Assembly: GCA_964392915.1 (NCBI GenBank) | Contig: CAYMRS010000007.1 | Location: forward strand, 21,077 to 85,076 | Length of the DNA stretch: 64,000 bases | Source: JAAYUK01 sp964392915 | GTDB lineage: Bacteria > Nitrospirota > Thermodesulfovibrionia > Thermodesulfovibrionales > Dissulfurispiraceae | Direction of reading: 5' to 3' | Shown here: positions 26,083 through 34,224 of the stretch, piece after piece | Numbering within the stretch: position 1 is the stretch's first letter | Layout of the letters: each line of letters begins with the position of its first letter | The notes under the pieces: model-generated | Told to the model about the DNA's origin: nothing | The model's database searches: none | What the model saw: the letters and a program-made list of their open reading frames with translations, nothing else | Program-made: the position numbers and the translations under genes

Positions 26083-26862
26083 ATGTGGAATGTGCGGATG
26101 CGGGCATCTCGGAAAGGCTCGAAGAATCAACCTGAACTCCATATTTCAGGCGCAGAGACAATCTGCCGGGCGAATGAGATTGACCGGACGGCATCACGCT
26201 TTCTTCAGCGGGCAATGACCCATCCGCGTGGTCGTCCCGACCGGGTTGTTCTGACTATCGAAGATCTTCCGCACGATATCAAAAGCATTCCTATGCTGGA
26301 TGTGCAGACGATTGATGTTCTGAATCCTGAGGAGGCGTGGCAGTTAATCGCTGCCACCCTTTCCCTTCTCGCGGTTTCGAGCGCAGCCGAGAAAGCGGCA
26401 CGGAGAGTTCTCACCGGAAAGCGGCAGATGCGGGGAGCTGCTCTTATAGACGCAGAGACCGGAAAGCGCCTCGAGCCTGACCGGGAGCGCGGAATCAGGG
26501 TTTCCAGGCTTGGCATCGATCCTGATTCGCAAACACCAATAAGGCGCATGCTGAACCGTCGGAAAATCAATTCGGACACTGTTCGTGAAGCGCTCACCCT
26601 TGCCTCAAAAGTTGCCGGGCATCCGTTGATTATTGCTGAGATCTGCATTTCCGACGACCCTGACTACACAACCGGCTATATTGCCGCCCGCTCCCTTGGC
26701 TACCTGAGAGTTCCCAACATCAAGCCGATGGGAGCCCCGCACGGCGGGCGCGTTTTCTTTCTCAAGCCGGTCAGTGACGTTGCAAAGGTGATCAATTATC
26801 TGCAGCGGGAAGCAGTATTAATCACATGCCGGAAGCAAAAAAACAGCAAGCATAACAGCTGA
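26083..26862 (+). CDS. bioW: 6-carboxyhexanoate--CoA ligase (pimeloyl-CoA synthetase)
   Basis: A 259-residue BioW enzyme making pimeloyl-CoA from pimelate, CoA and ATP, the entry step of biotin synthesis in BioW organisms. Recognised by the N-terminal VRMRAS, HISGAE, ERGIRVSRLG, REALTLASKVAGHP and ISDDPDYTTGY motifs, in the order seen in Bacillus BioW. Two starts are close: ATG 26077 has AGG 6 nt upstream, while ATG 26083 lies 6 nt after TAAGAT (26071-26076) and gives the family-like N-terminus MWNVRMRAS. The lipid-kinase gene overlaps its stop (TGATG). Confidence 0.93.
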   Translation: MWNVRMRASRKGSKNQPELHISGAETICRANEIDRTASRFLQRAMTHPRGRPDRVVLTIEDLPHDIKSIPMLDVQTIDVLNPEEAWQLIAATLSLLAVSSAAEKAARRVLTGKRQMRGAALIDAETGKRLEPDRERGIRVSRLGIDPDSQTPIRRMLNRRKINSDTVREALTLASKVAGHPLIIAEICISDDPDYTTGYIAARSLGYLRVPNIKPMGAPHGGRVFFLKPVSDVAKVINYLQREAVLITCRKQKNSKHNS

Positions 26863-27767
26863 TGAAACGTGTGGTCTACCTCATCGGCAATCCGATAGCC
26901 GGCGGCAGCGCCGAACGGGAAATACGGAATGCGCGGAAGCTCCTCACCGCGGAGGGCTATGAGGTTGCGCTGCACCTAACGACACGGAAAGGCGATGCCG
27001 AGCATTTTGCGCGCGCGATTCGGGAAAAATCAGATGCTGCTCAAATTCCGATGGTCATTGCGGCAGGCGGCGATGGCACGCTCAATGAAGTAGCAAACGG
27101 ACTGGCCGGTTCTCTCGTGCCGATGGCCGTTCTGCCCCTCGGAACCACATCCGTGCTGGCGCGTGAAATCGGCATCCGGTTGGGCGATACTGCCACGGCT
27201 CTTCACTATGCCCTCACAACAGCGCCCCGACCCGCTGCACTGGGGCGGCTTGTCTTTCCCGACGGCAGAATCCGCTTTTTTTTGCTGATGGCCGGTATCG
27301 GATTTGACGGAGAAGTGGTCTGCAGAATGAATCCCGCGGTAAAACGCTGGTTTGGAAAAGGCGCATATGCGCTCAGCACCGTCAGAACCGTACTCAAGTA
27401 CCAACCAAATTCCCTCGCCATTACATACACACGGTCAGACGGTTCAGTTGCCGAAATAAGCGGCACGTCGGTCATTGTCAGTAATGCCTCGCGGTACGGA
27501 GGAGACTTTGTCATAACGCCGGGCGCTGACATCACGGCGCCATTTCTGAAGCTTATGGTCGCTCAATCCGCATGTCCCGCTGATTTCCTGAGATTGCTCG
27601 CCGCGATAGGCACTGGAAAGAAGATACCCGGAGCGCTCTACGAGACGGTCACATCGGTACGGATTGACGGGGAGGCTCCAATGCAGATCGACGGAGACTA
27701 TGCGGGCACCACGCCTGTTGTCATAGACGTGGTGCCCGACAGCTTGCAGCTTGTTATGCGGGGTTAG
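26862..27767 (+). CDS. Diacylglycerol kinase-family lipid kinase (YegS/BmrU-like)
   Basis: A 301-residue soluble lipid kinase. The nucleotide-binding loop GGDGTLNEVANGL and the following LPLGTTSVLAREIGI define the DAGK catalytic domain; the C-terminal half carries GIGFDGEVV and IDGEAPMQIDGDY. Members phosphorylate diacylglycerol, sphingoid bases or other lipids; the substrate here cannot be told. The ATG shares its A with the bioW stop codon, so expression is coupled although no metabolic link is evident. It is convergent with porB. Confidence 0.9.
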   Translation: MKRVVYLIGNPIAGGSAEREIRNARKLLTAEGYEVALHLTTRKGDAEHFARAIREKSDAAQIPMVIAAGGDGTLNEVANGLAGSLVPMAVLPLGTTSVLAREIGIRLGDTATALHYALTTAPRPAALGRLVFPDGRIRFFLLMAGIGFDGEVVCRMNPAVKRWFGKGAYALSTVRTVLKYQPNSLAITYTRSDGSVAEISGTSVIVSNASRYGGDFVITPGADITAPFLKLMVAQSACPADFLRLLAAIGTGKKIPGALYETVTSVRIDGEAPMQIDGDYAGTTPVVIDVVPDSLQLVMRG

Positions 27768-27770
27768 CGC

Positions 27771-28739
27771 TTACTCAGCCTTCGGCTCCCCGGCAGCTGC
27801 CGGCGGCGCGAAGCAGGCCTCTTCCTTCTCGAGCCTCGCCCAGTATGCATCAACATGATCCTGAGCTGCTTTCAGCATCCACTCGTTTTCGGGAGCGAAC
27901 ATGTGCTTGAACCGGCCCTGCGGCTTGAGGAAGTCGACAAGCGGCTTCTTCTCGCGCGGTCTCTGGGTGATTTTCGTCACGCCGTTTTCGATCTCAAAGA
28001 GCGGCCAGTAGCAGGTTTCAACCGCGAGCTTGGCCAGCTTGATCGCGTCGTCGCTCTGGCTTCTCCAGCCGCGGTTGCACGGAGCGATGATATTGATGAA
28101 CTTGGGGCCTTTGATCTCATGCGCCTTGCGAATCTTCTTCATCAAATCTCCCCAGTGGCTCGGCGAGCATTGCGCCACATACGGAACGCCATGGGCGGCA
28201 ATAATCTTCGTCATATCCTTGCGCTGCTGCAGCTTGCCGGGGATGTGGCTGCCGACCGGGCAGGTGGTGGTGTCGGCGCCGAACGGGGTCGCGGACGAAC
28301 GCTGAATGCCCGTATTCATGTATGCGCCGTTGTCATAGCAGATATAGGTCATGTCATGGCCGCGCTCCATGGCGCCCGAAAGGCTCTGCAGGCCGATATC
28401 ATAGGTGCCGCCGTCGCCCGAGAACGAGACGAACTTTATCTCCTCGCTGATCTTGCCCTGCTTCTTCAGCGAACGATACATGGTCTCGACGCCGGAGATG
28501 CTGGCAGCGGCGTTTTCAAACGCGGTGTGAATCCACGGGATCTTCCACGCGGTGTATTCCGAGATGCAGGACGAAACTTCCAGACAACCGGTGGAATTTG
28601 AAGCGATAACCGGGTAATCGGTGGCCAGAAGGACCATCTTGACGACGGTTGGCGCGCCGCATCCGGCACACAGTCGGTGACCCGGCGTAAAGAGTTCTTC
28701 TTTCCTGGACAGTTCTTTTAAGGTCAATGGTGTCGCCAT
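27771..28739 (-). CDS. porB: Pyruvate:ferredoxin oxidoreductase beta subunit
   Basis: A 322-residue TPP-binding subunit. Cluster-ligand Cys are in HRLCAGCGAPT; TPP/Mg2+ binding is in FSGDGGTYDIGLQ; ATPFGADTTTCPVGSHIPGK and CNRGWR are typical of PorB. It catalyses, with PorA, reversible decarboxylation of pyruvate to acetyl-CoA with ferredoxin. One base separates it from porA. It is last in the por operon, and convergent with the lipid-kinase gene 3 nt away. Confidence 0.95.
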   Translation of the reverse strand: MATPLTLKELSRKEELFTPGHRLCAGCGAPTVVKMVLLATDYPVIASNSTGCLEVSSCISEYTAWKIPWIHTAFENAAASISGVETMYRSLKKQGKISEEIKFVSFSGDGGTYDIGLQSLSGAMERGHDMTYICYDNGAYMNTGIQRSSATPFGADTTTCPVGSHIPGKLQQRKDMTKIIAAHGVPYVAQCSPSHWGDLMKKIRKAHEIKGPKFINIIAPCNRGWRSQSDDAIKLAKLAVETCYWPLFEIENGVTKITQRPREKKPLVDFLKPQGRFKHMFAPENEWMLKAAQDHVDAYWARLEKEEACFAPPAAAGEPKAE

Positions 28740-28740
28740 A

Positions 28741-29922
28741 TTACCCCCTCACTCCGATGTATTCTTTGATGGACTTAACCTTGCCGTCCTTGGCGATCTG
28801 GATAAGTTCGTTGATCGTGTACTCAGCCTGATCCGGCATGTAGTCGCGGCCGCCAAGACCGTAGATCTTGTTGATCATAATCGGCCTCTGCTGATACGGA
28901 TACAGCGCGTTCGAGATGTCCGCAAACAGCGGACCGTAGGAACCGCCGAAACAGTCGGCGCGATCGAGTACGGCCAGCGCCTTGACATGCCTGAGGGCTT
29001 CGCAAATCTGTTCATAAGGAAAAGGTCTGTACATGCGCGGCTTCAGAATGCCGACCTTGATTCCCTTCTCGCGGTATGCATCCACAACATCCTTGGTGGT
29101 TCCGGCGGCGGAACTCATGACCACAACGGCGATTTCCGCATCTTCAAGCCTGTAGCTCTCAAAAAGGCCGTACTTTCTGCCGGATATCTTTTCAAACTCC
29201 GCGGCGACTTCAAGGACAACGCCCGGCACCTTGGCCATGACCGCGTCATGCGCCTTGCGGAACTCCATGTACAGGTCGGTCAGAATCAGCGGACCGATGC
29301 TCTTCGGATTCTTGATGTCGAGCAGGGGGTTGACTGCCTTGTATTCACCGACAAAAGCGCGGGCTGCCTCATCATCCACGGTCTCCATGGTCTCTATCGA
29401 GTGACTGGTGATAAATCCGTCGAGCCCGACCATGACCGGCAGTCTGATGTCGAGATGCTCTGCGACACGAAATGCCATGAGCATATTGTCAAACGCTTCC
29501 TGGGCATTTTCAGAGTAAAAGTGAATCCAGCCGCAGTCGCGCATGCCCATACCGTCGGAATGGTCTCCGTGAATGTTCAGCGGCGCGGCAAGCGCCCTGT
29601 TGGCAACACCCATGATGATCGGCAGACGAAGGCCCGACGCCACAAAGAGCATCTCCCACATCAGGGCAATCCCCTGCGACGCAGACGCCGTCGCCACGCG
29701 ACCGCCTGCTGCTGCCGCGCCGATGCAGGCACTCATCGCGCTGTGTTCGGATTCAGCAAGAACCATCTCTGTCTTCACTTCGCAGTTCGAAACAAAGCTG
29801 GTAAAACGCTGCATGATGTCAGTTGCCGGCGTGATAGGATAGGCGCCGCACACGTCCGGGTTTGCGATGCGCATTGCCTGGGCAACTGCTTCGTTACCGG
29901 TAATAGCAACTCTCTTACCCAT
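28741..29922 (-). CDS. porA: Pyruvate:ferredoxin oxidoreductase alpha subunit
   Basis: A 393-residue subunit with pyrimidine-binding and transketolase C-terminal-like domains. Family motifs include GNEAVAQAMRIANPDVCGAYPITPAT, SQGIALMWEMLF and ADCFGGSYGPLF. ATG 29922 (MGKRVAITG) is chosen: GGAGGG lies 6 nt upstream, and the ATG overlaps the porD stop (TAATG). The upstream extension to 29997 is an out-of-register artefact. Confidence 0.95.
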   Translation of the reverse strand: MGKRVAITGNEAVAQAMRIANPDVCGAYPITPATDIMQRFTSFVSNCEVKTEMVLAESEHSAMSACIGAAAAGGRVATASASQGIALMWEMLFVASGLRLPIIMGVANRALAAPLNIHGDHSDGMGMRDCGWIHFYSENAQEAFDNMLMAFRVAEHLDIRLPVMVGLDGFITSHSIETMETVDDEAARAFVGEYKAVNPLLDIKNPKSIGPLILTDLYMEFRKAHDAVMAKVPGVVLEVAAEFEKISGRKYGLFESYRLEDAEIAVVVMSSAAGTTKDVVDAYREKGIKVGILKPRMYRPFPYEQICEALRHVKALAVLDRADCFGGSYGPLFADISNALYPYQQRPIMINKIYGLGGRDYMPDQAEYTINELIQIAKDGKVKSIKEYIGVRG

Positions 29923-30209
29923 TATTTGCCCTCCTGTTCCATAACGATTGCCTTCTGGCCTTTTTTGCCGGGGCATTCGAGGGCACAGATACCGCACCCT
30001 TTGCAGTAATCGAAATCAAACTGCTCACGCTTGCCATCCTTGACCTTGACGGACATATCAGGACAGTAGACCCAACAGAGCAGACAGTGAATGCAGTTTT
30101 CCTCAATCCACTTCGGCTTCATGGCTCGCCAGGAACCGGTCTTGAACTTCCGGGCGCTGCCTGCCTCAAGAACTACAGCGCCGGGAGTAATTTCTTTCCA
30201 TGTTTTCAT
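29922..30209 (-). CDS. porD: Pyruvate:ferredoxin oxidoreductase delta subunit (2[4Fe-4S])
   Basis: A 95-residue ferredoxin-like subunit with two 4Fe-4S motifs, CIHCLLCWVYCP and CKGCGICALECP. It carries electrons from the TPP site to external ferredoxin. ATG overlaps the porC stop (ATGA); its own stop overlaps porA. The WVYCP spacing of the first cluster is normal for PorD. Confidence 0.95.
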   Translation of the reverse strand: MKTWKEITPGAVVLEAGSARKFKTGSWRAMKPKWIEENCIHCLLCWVYCPDMSVKVKDGKREQFDFDYCKGCGICALECPGKKGQKAIVMEQEGK

Positions 30210-30781
30210 CCTTCTTTTACCTCCGAATACCCGCGTTTGACTGCCTCGAGATTGCCGTCGATGATCTTCCGGGAGAACTTCTTGCCAAAGCTCTTCTCGA
30301 CATCTTCCAGCACCGATTCGAGCGGAAGCAGTTTGGAAGCCATGGTTACCGCGCCAATCATCGGCGCATTCGGCATCTGGCGGCCGATAGTCTCAACCGC
30401 AATCGTGCTTGCATCGACCGTTATGACTCTCTGGGTCGGCTTCGCCTTGAGTTTCTCGCGAATCTCTTTCGGGTCTTTGCGGGTGTTGACGATAAAAGCC
30501 GCGTTTTCCAGAGCACCCTCAGTGACATCAATTGAGTCCAGAAGCGTTGAATCGACGACCGCAACGAAGCCCGGATTCTTGACCGGACAATGCGTCCGAA
30601 GCTCCTTGTCGCTGATCCTGTTGAACGCCCTGAGCGGAGCGCCCGCTCTTTCCGGACCATATTCAGGGAAGGCCTGCACATCACGGCCTCCGCTGAGACA
30701 TGCATCAGCGAAGACCTTGGCTGCAGTAACAGTGCCTTGCCCGCCTCTGCCATGCCATCTGATTTCTACATTCTCTGCCAT
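30206..30781 (-). CDS. porC: Pyruvate:ferredoxin oxidoreductase gamma subunit
   Basis: A 191-residue gamma subunit, first gene of porCDAB. The family motif IRWHGRGGQGTVTAAKVFADAC and FPEYGPERAGAPLRAF are present. ATG 30781 is chosen because AAGGAGGG stands 5 nt upstream; the track to 30847 runs through the leader. A palindrome in the leader (30802-30820) may regulate the whole operon. Confidence 0.95.
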   Translation of the reverse strand: MAENVEIRWHGRGGQGTVTAAKVFADACLSGGRDVQAFPEYGPERAGAPLRAFNRISDKELRTHCPVKNPGFVAVVDSTLLDSIDVTEGALENAAFIVNTRKDPKEIREKLKAKPTQRVITVDASTIAVETIGRQMPNAPMIGAVTMASKLLPLESVLEDVEKSFGKKFSRKIIDGNLEAVKRGYSEVKEG

Positions 30782-30801
30782 GGTTCCCTCCTTGCGTAGT
30801 G

Positions 30802-30820
30802 CATATCGTAAGACGATATG
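30802..30820. promoter_or_regulatory. Perfect palindrome in por leader
   Basis: CATATCGT and ACGATATG, exact 8-bp arms around AAG, 21-39 nt upstream of porC. Downstream of the likely promoter, so it would act as a roadblock operator or as an RNA hairpin near the ribosome site. Regulator unknown; it does not match FNR or Rex consensus. Confidence 0.5.
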
Positions 30821-30862
30821 TCTGTTAAACCATTGAAAATAGACCATTTTTAAAACAATGTT

Positions 30863-30892
30863 ATTCTACCAGAAACAAACAATCACCAACAA
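30863..30892 (-). promoter_or_regulatory. Putative por promoter
   Basis: Minus strand TTGTTG (30887-30892), 18-bp spacer ending TGG, TAGAAT (30863-30868). Leader to porC is about 75 nt and contains the CATATCGT palindrome. Confidence 0.45.
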
Positions 30893-31389
30893 CTGAAAAA
30901 TACTTATACGGCGTATTTCGAGCATTTATTCCCTAATTGATAAGGTCTGGAGAAACTATGCTGCATTCAACAAATGCTAGGCTGGCGTCCCTTCCAAAAA
31001 GCCTGACTTCGAAAAGGAACACTTGCCGCTTATTATAATATTTTATGCATACTATTATTTATTTTTATCCAGAAATTGTCAATAGAGCCTGCAACTGGAC
31101 AGTAAGGCTCTGTATTCCTGTCTGTTTTCTTCATTCCGGCGGTTGTCCTGCAAGGGATGTCCAGAATCCTTCCCGTTTAAGCAAGCTTGAAACTAACAGG
31201 AAAGACTCCCGACAAGCGAGAGTGACACCAAAGGACAAAAGCTAATGACAATTCCGGGTTTGTCTTTTGAAAAGACAGGGACCTGCCTGTCAACACTGCT
31301 CCTGTGCGAACGGGTTAGGCCAGCATGATAAAAATCAAGAAGGTGTAACGGCAAAAACCATCCCCCCCGATACAAAGAACGGAGTGACT
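30893..31389. other. Non-coding region between por and gltA
   Basis: About 500 bp with no convincing gene. It is AT-rich around 31020-31080 and contains three perfect inverted repeats: AGAGCCT/AGGCTCT (31084-31111, 14-nt loop), TGTCTTTT-G-AAAAGACA (31261-31277) and, overlapping it, ACAGG/CCTGT (31275-31290). None is followed by a T tract, so they are not standard terminators. Short frames here (for example 31045-31245, plus) have no ribosome site. Confidence 0.5.
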
Positions 31390-32736
31390 CTATCCGCGGT
31401 TGAACAGCGGGATATAGTGCTTTTTCCCCTTCAGAGAGGTAACGAATGATGGCCTGATAATACGACCCTGCACGATCTCTTCAATGCGGTGCGCGGACCA
31501 TCCAGACACACGCGCCATCGCAAAAATCGGGGTGAACAGTTCAGTCGGAATGCCCATGCATTTATACACAAAGCCGGAATAGAAGTCCACATTGATACAG
31601 ACTGTTTTTCCTTTTTTTGCTTTCACCAGCTTGGGCGCGACCCTGGCAATGCGCCTGAAAAGGTCAAACTCGGCCTCCCTGCCCGCTTTCGCGGCAAGTT
31701 CTCCGGCCGTCTCCTCCAGAAATACCGCCCGGGGGTCAGATACGGTGTAGACAGCATGACCGACGCCGTAAATCTTGCCGGACCTGTCCCCGGCCTTCTT
31801 GTCGAGAATCGCCTCCAGATAAGCGGCAACTTCATCGTCACTCTGCCAGTCCTTCACCTTCTTCTTGATTTCGGACATCATGCGCATGACAGCTTCGTTT
31901 GCGCCGCCATGCAGGTGGCCGGACAGTGACCCGATCCCCGCACAGATCGCCATATAGGAGTTTGCACCCGAGGACGACACGCAGCGCGTTGAGAATGTCG
32001 AGTTGTTGCCGCCGCCGTGCTCGGCATGGAAGATAAGCATGGTATCAAAAAGCTCAACCGTCTCCTGATCCGGCCGTTTGCCCAGCAGCAGCGTAAGAAA
32101 CGTTTCAGCGGTGCTCCATTCGGGATCAGGGTCCTTGAGCTTCCTGATATCCCCCTTCTCCATGGATGTCGCCAAATAATTGTATGCGATTATCGTCGGA
32201 AACTTTGCGATGAGATCAATGCACTGGCGGGTCACATCGCCGATATCGGTAGAGTTCGGATTTTTATCGAAAAGATGCATTGCCGAGACAATCGTATGAA
32301 GCGCACCCATCATATCGTCATGCTTGGGTTGCGCAAGAATGAAGTTCTTTACCTCAGACGGCAGGGTCCGGCGCTTACCCAAAAGCTGCGAAAACGCCTT
32401 GAGGTCGCGCCTGTTGGGCAGTGTTCCGGTCAGCAGCAGATATACCGTCTCCTCAAAGCCGAGGCGCTGCTCGATCTGCTTCTGACGGACAAGATCAACC
32501 ATATCGTATCCGCAATAAAGCAGTCTTCCGGGGACAGGCTTCACATGGACTGTGCCGTCGCCATGGTCTACTTTTTCATAGCCGATAACCTGGCCCTTGC
32601 TCGTGATACCAACAAAGACGCCTGTCCCATCTTCATTTCTCAATCCAAGCTTGATCTGCTTTTCCTTGATAAGCTTCGGATCGACCTTGTCATGCAGCAG
32701 CGCGAGTTCCTGTACTTTCTTGAGTACCGCATCCAT
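31390..32736 (-). CDS. gltA: Citrate synthase
   Basis: A 448-residue citrate synthase joining oxaloacetate and acetyl-CoA. Active-site regions are SGHLHGGANEAVMRMM, GVGHAVYTVSDPRA (His) and INVDFYSGFVYKCMGI (Asp). The N-terminus has an extension of about 60 residues before GRLLYCGYDMVDL relative to short bacterial forms. ATG 32736 is preferred (GGGAG 9 nt upstream) over ATG 32745, which abuts that site. It is monocistronic, about 600 bp upstream of por in the same orientation. Citrate versus methylcitrate specificity cannot be told from sequence alone. Confidence 0.9.
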   Translation of the reverse strand: MDAVLKKVQELALLHDKVDPKLIKEKQIKLGLRNEDGTGVFVGITSKGQVIGYEKVDHGDGTVHVKPVPGRLLYCGYDMVDLVRQKQIEQRLGFEETVYLLLTGTLPNRRDLKAFSQLLGKRRTLPSEVKNFILAQPKHDDMMGALHTIVSAMHLFDKNPNSTDIGDVTRQCIDLIAKFPTIIAYNYLATSMEKGDIRKLKDPDPEWSTAETFLTLLLGKRPDQETVELFDTMLIFHAEHGGGNNSTFSTRCVSSSGANSYMAICAGIGSLSGHLHGGANEAVMRMMSEIKKKVKDWQSDDEVAAYLEAILDKKAGDRSGKIYGVGHAVYTVSDPRAVFLEETAGELAAKAGREAEFDLFRRIARVAPKLVKAKKGKTVCINVDFYSGFVYKCMGIPTELFTPIFAMARVSGWSAHRIEEIVQGRIIRPSFVTSLKGKKHYIPLFNRG

Positions 32737-32809
32737 AAAGTGCATCTCCCGTTCAAGTATTTGTAAGGATAGCTGATGAAAATATCATTGTGAAACAATA
32801 TAGTCGTCT

Positions 32810-32818
32810 ATGATACCA
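32810..32818 (-). promoter_or_regulatory. Putative extended -10 box of citrate synthase gene
   Basis: Minus strand TGG followed by TATCAT (32810-32815), giving a leader of about 67 nt that includes an ATTGT/ACAAT inverted repeat (32787-32799). No good -35. Confidence 0.3.
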
Positions 32819-32973
32819 CAATTCTGATGCTCCATTATTGCCTCAGCCGGAACAACAACTGCGTTCGGATTGGCCAACATGCTCCATTCATATCAGTGTG
32901 GCGCTGAGCAGTTCAGTATTCGGCGCACAGCTCCTGGCATATGCTAGGATAGATGGCAGCAATGAGGATAGTG

Positions 32974-33324
32974 ATGACAATAGTACCTGTTCCGGAATCT
33001 GACGACGAGCTGCTGGCGCAATGCGATGTTGAGACGTTTCGCGCAGGAGGAAAAGGCGGACAGCATGTCAACAAGACGTTCAGCGCGGTTCGGCTCAGGC
33101 ATCGGCCGTCCGGCCTTGTTGTCACATGCCAGGACGAGCGCAGTCAATACCGGAACAAAATGATCTGCCTGGAGAGGATTCGCCGGAAACTTGCAAGGCT
33201 GAACTACCGCCCGCCAAGACGAATACCGACAAAGGAACCTGCGCGAGTGAAGACGCACATTCGCGAATCAAAAATCAGGGAAGCCCTCAAAAAACAGCTT
33301 CGTCGAAAAGTCGCTGAATCATGA
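32974..33324 (+). CDS. Small release-factor-like protein (GGQ domain)
   Basis: A 116-residue protein consisting of the class-I release-factor catalytic domain only: FRAGGKGGQHVNKTFSAVRLRH contains the GGQ peptidyl-tRNA hydrolysis motif, followed by a basic C-terminal tail (REALKKQLRRKVAES). It lacks codon-recognition domains, like ArfB/YaeJ ribosome-rescue factors and mitochondrial C12orf65. Start 32974 is preferred (GAGG 6 nt upstream) over 32953. It ends in a 6-nt convergent overlap with the membrane-protein gene at 33319. Rescue function is inferred. Confidence 0.85.
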   Translation: MTIVPVPESDDELLAQCDVETFRAGGKGGQHVNKTFSAVRLRHRPSGLVVTCQDERSQYRNKMICLERIRRKLARLNYRPPRRIPTKEPARVKTHIRESKIREALKKQLRRKVAES

Positions 33325-33669
33325 GCATCCTGATGTCGGCGGAAAAGTCATTTTTTGATTATTTCCGCAATGCCCGGCTTCGCGCGCTCTGACGCCAGCA
33401 ATGCTCCAAGCTGGACCCAAACCAGCTGATACAATATCGCCTACCAGAAAGAGCACCACGGCAGCGCTGAATGCCGCCCTGAGCGTCAGCCCAAGCCGGT
33501 ATTCTGCTTTCACCCGGGCTGACCAGATCAGAATCAAGAAAAACAGCATGGCCAGACACACAAGATAGAACCCGATCTGGCCAAGGTTCAGACCATACCA
33601 ATATGCAAGCGCCATCAACGGCACAAAGAAAATCGCCGGCAACAGAATATATTTCAGCTGCCCACCCAT
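33319..33669 (-). CDS. Small membrane protein, three or four helices
   Basis: A 116-residue protein of unknown function. Hydrophobic stretches lie at about residues 5-24 (YILLPAIFFVPLMALAYWYG), 29-48 (IGFYLVCLAMLFFLILIWSA) and 62-82, with a basic loop VKAEYR between them. ATG 33669 lies 4 nt after the stop of the upstream gene and is preferred over the overlapping longer frame to 33723. The tail carries two Cys. It is third in a group with an ArsA-like ATPase and an unknown soluble protein. Confidence 0.65.
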   Translation of the reverse strand: MGGQLKYILLPAIFFVPLMALAYWYGLNLGQIGFYLVCLAMLFFLILIWSARVKAEYRLGLTLRAAFSAAVVLFLVGDIVSAGLGPAWSIAGVRAREAGHCGNNQKMTFPPTSGCS

Positions 33670-33673
33670 TCCG

Positions 33674-34219
33674 CTATCGCTCGACAGATGCTCCCTGAAG
33701 CTCCGCAAGGGCTTCACCGGCAACCTGGGCTCCGTGATAGGCTATCAGCTTCGGCCAGTCACGCAGCCGTGAAAGCAGTTGCGCATTGAATACGGCAATC
33801 AGCTTTTCCTGCGCCAGTGAGGATGCGTGGTGCGATGAGTATGCGGCAGCCCGCTCACGATACCGTTCCCAGAACCCTTCGGCATGAAAAGCACGGTCGC
33901 TCCCTGACATAGCCTCCGTCAGCAGCATACGCAGATGGGTGAACACACGCTCAGCCGTGTCTGGATCTCGCTCGTTGCGAATGTGATGTTCCACAACAAA
34001 AAAAAGTAGATAGAATAACTCCTCCTTCACAGCCGGAAACCCGCCTGCGTCATGACTGTGGATATCACGGTAAAACTGAATGGAATAATTCTGGACCATG
34101 TGGAGAAATCTCCGGGCAAAATCAGGCAGTGTGTCGGGAAGTGCCGCATCAGGCACGCGCGCTGAAATGAATGCCAGAAGCGGCTCCTTCTTTTTTTTCA
34201 GAAAATCGAGGATTCCCAT
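33674..34219 (-). CDS. Hypothetical soluble helical protein coupled to ArsA-like gene
   Basis: About 181 residues, not recognised. It begins MGILDFLKKKKEPLLAFISARVPD (ATG 34219; GTG 34231 is an alternative, both overlapping or abutting the ATPase stop). Predicted mostly helical with no signal peptide or membrane segment; the residues YSIQFYRDIHSHDAGGFPAVKEELFYLLFFVVEHHI form an aromatic/His-rich core. Its position suggests a partner of the ATPase or of the small membrane protein downstream. Confidence 0.65.
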   Translation of the reverse strand: MGILDFLKKKKEPLLAFISARVPDAALPDTLPDFARRFLHMVQNYSIQFYRDIHSHDAGGFPAVKEELFYLLFFVVEHHIRNERDPDTAERVFTHLRMLLTEAMSGSDRAFHAEGFWERYRERAAAYSSHHASSLAQEKLIAVFNAQLLSRLRDWPKLIAYHGAQVAGEALAELQGASVER

Positions 34220-34224
34220 CTCAT

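Noticed and set aside
28987..30009. 340-residue plus-strand ORF antisense to porA/porD
   Set aside because: Por subunits on the minus strand are unmistakable; the antisense frame is His/Arg-rich shadow sequence.
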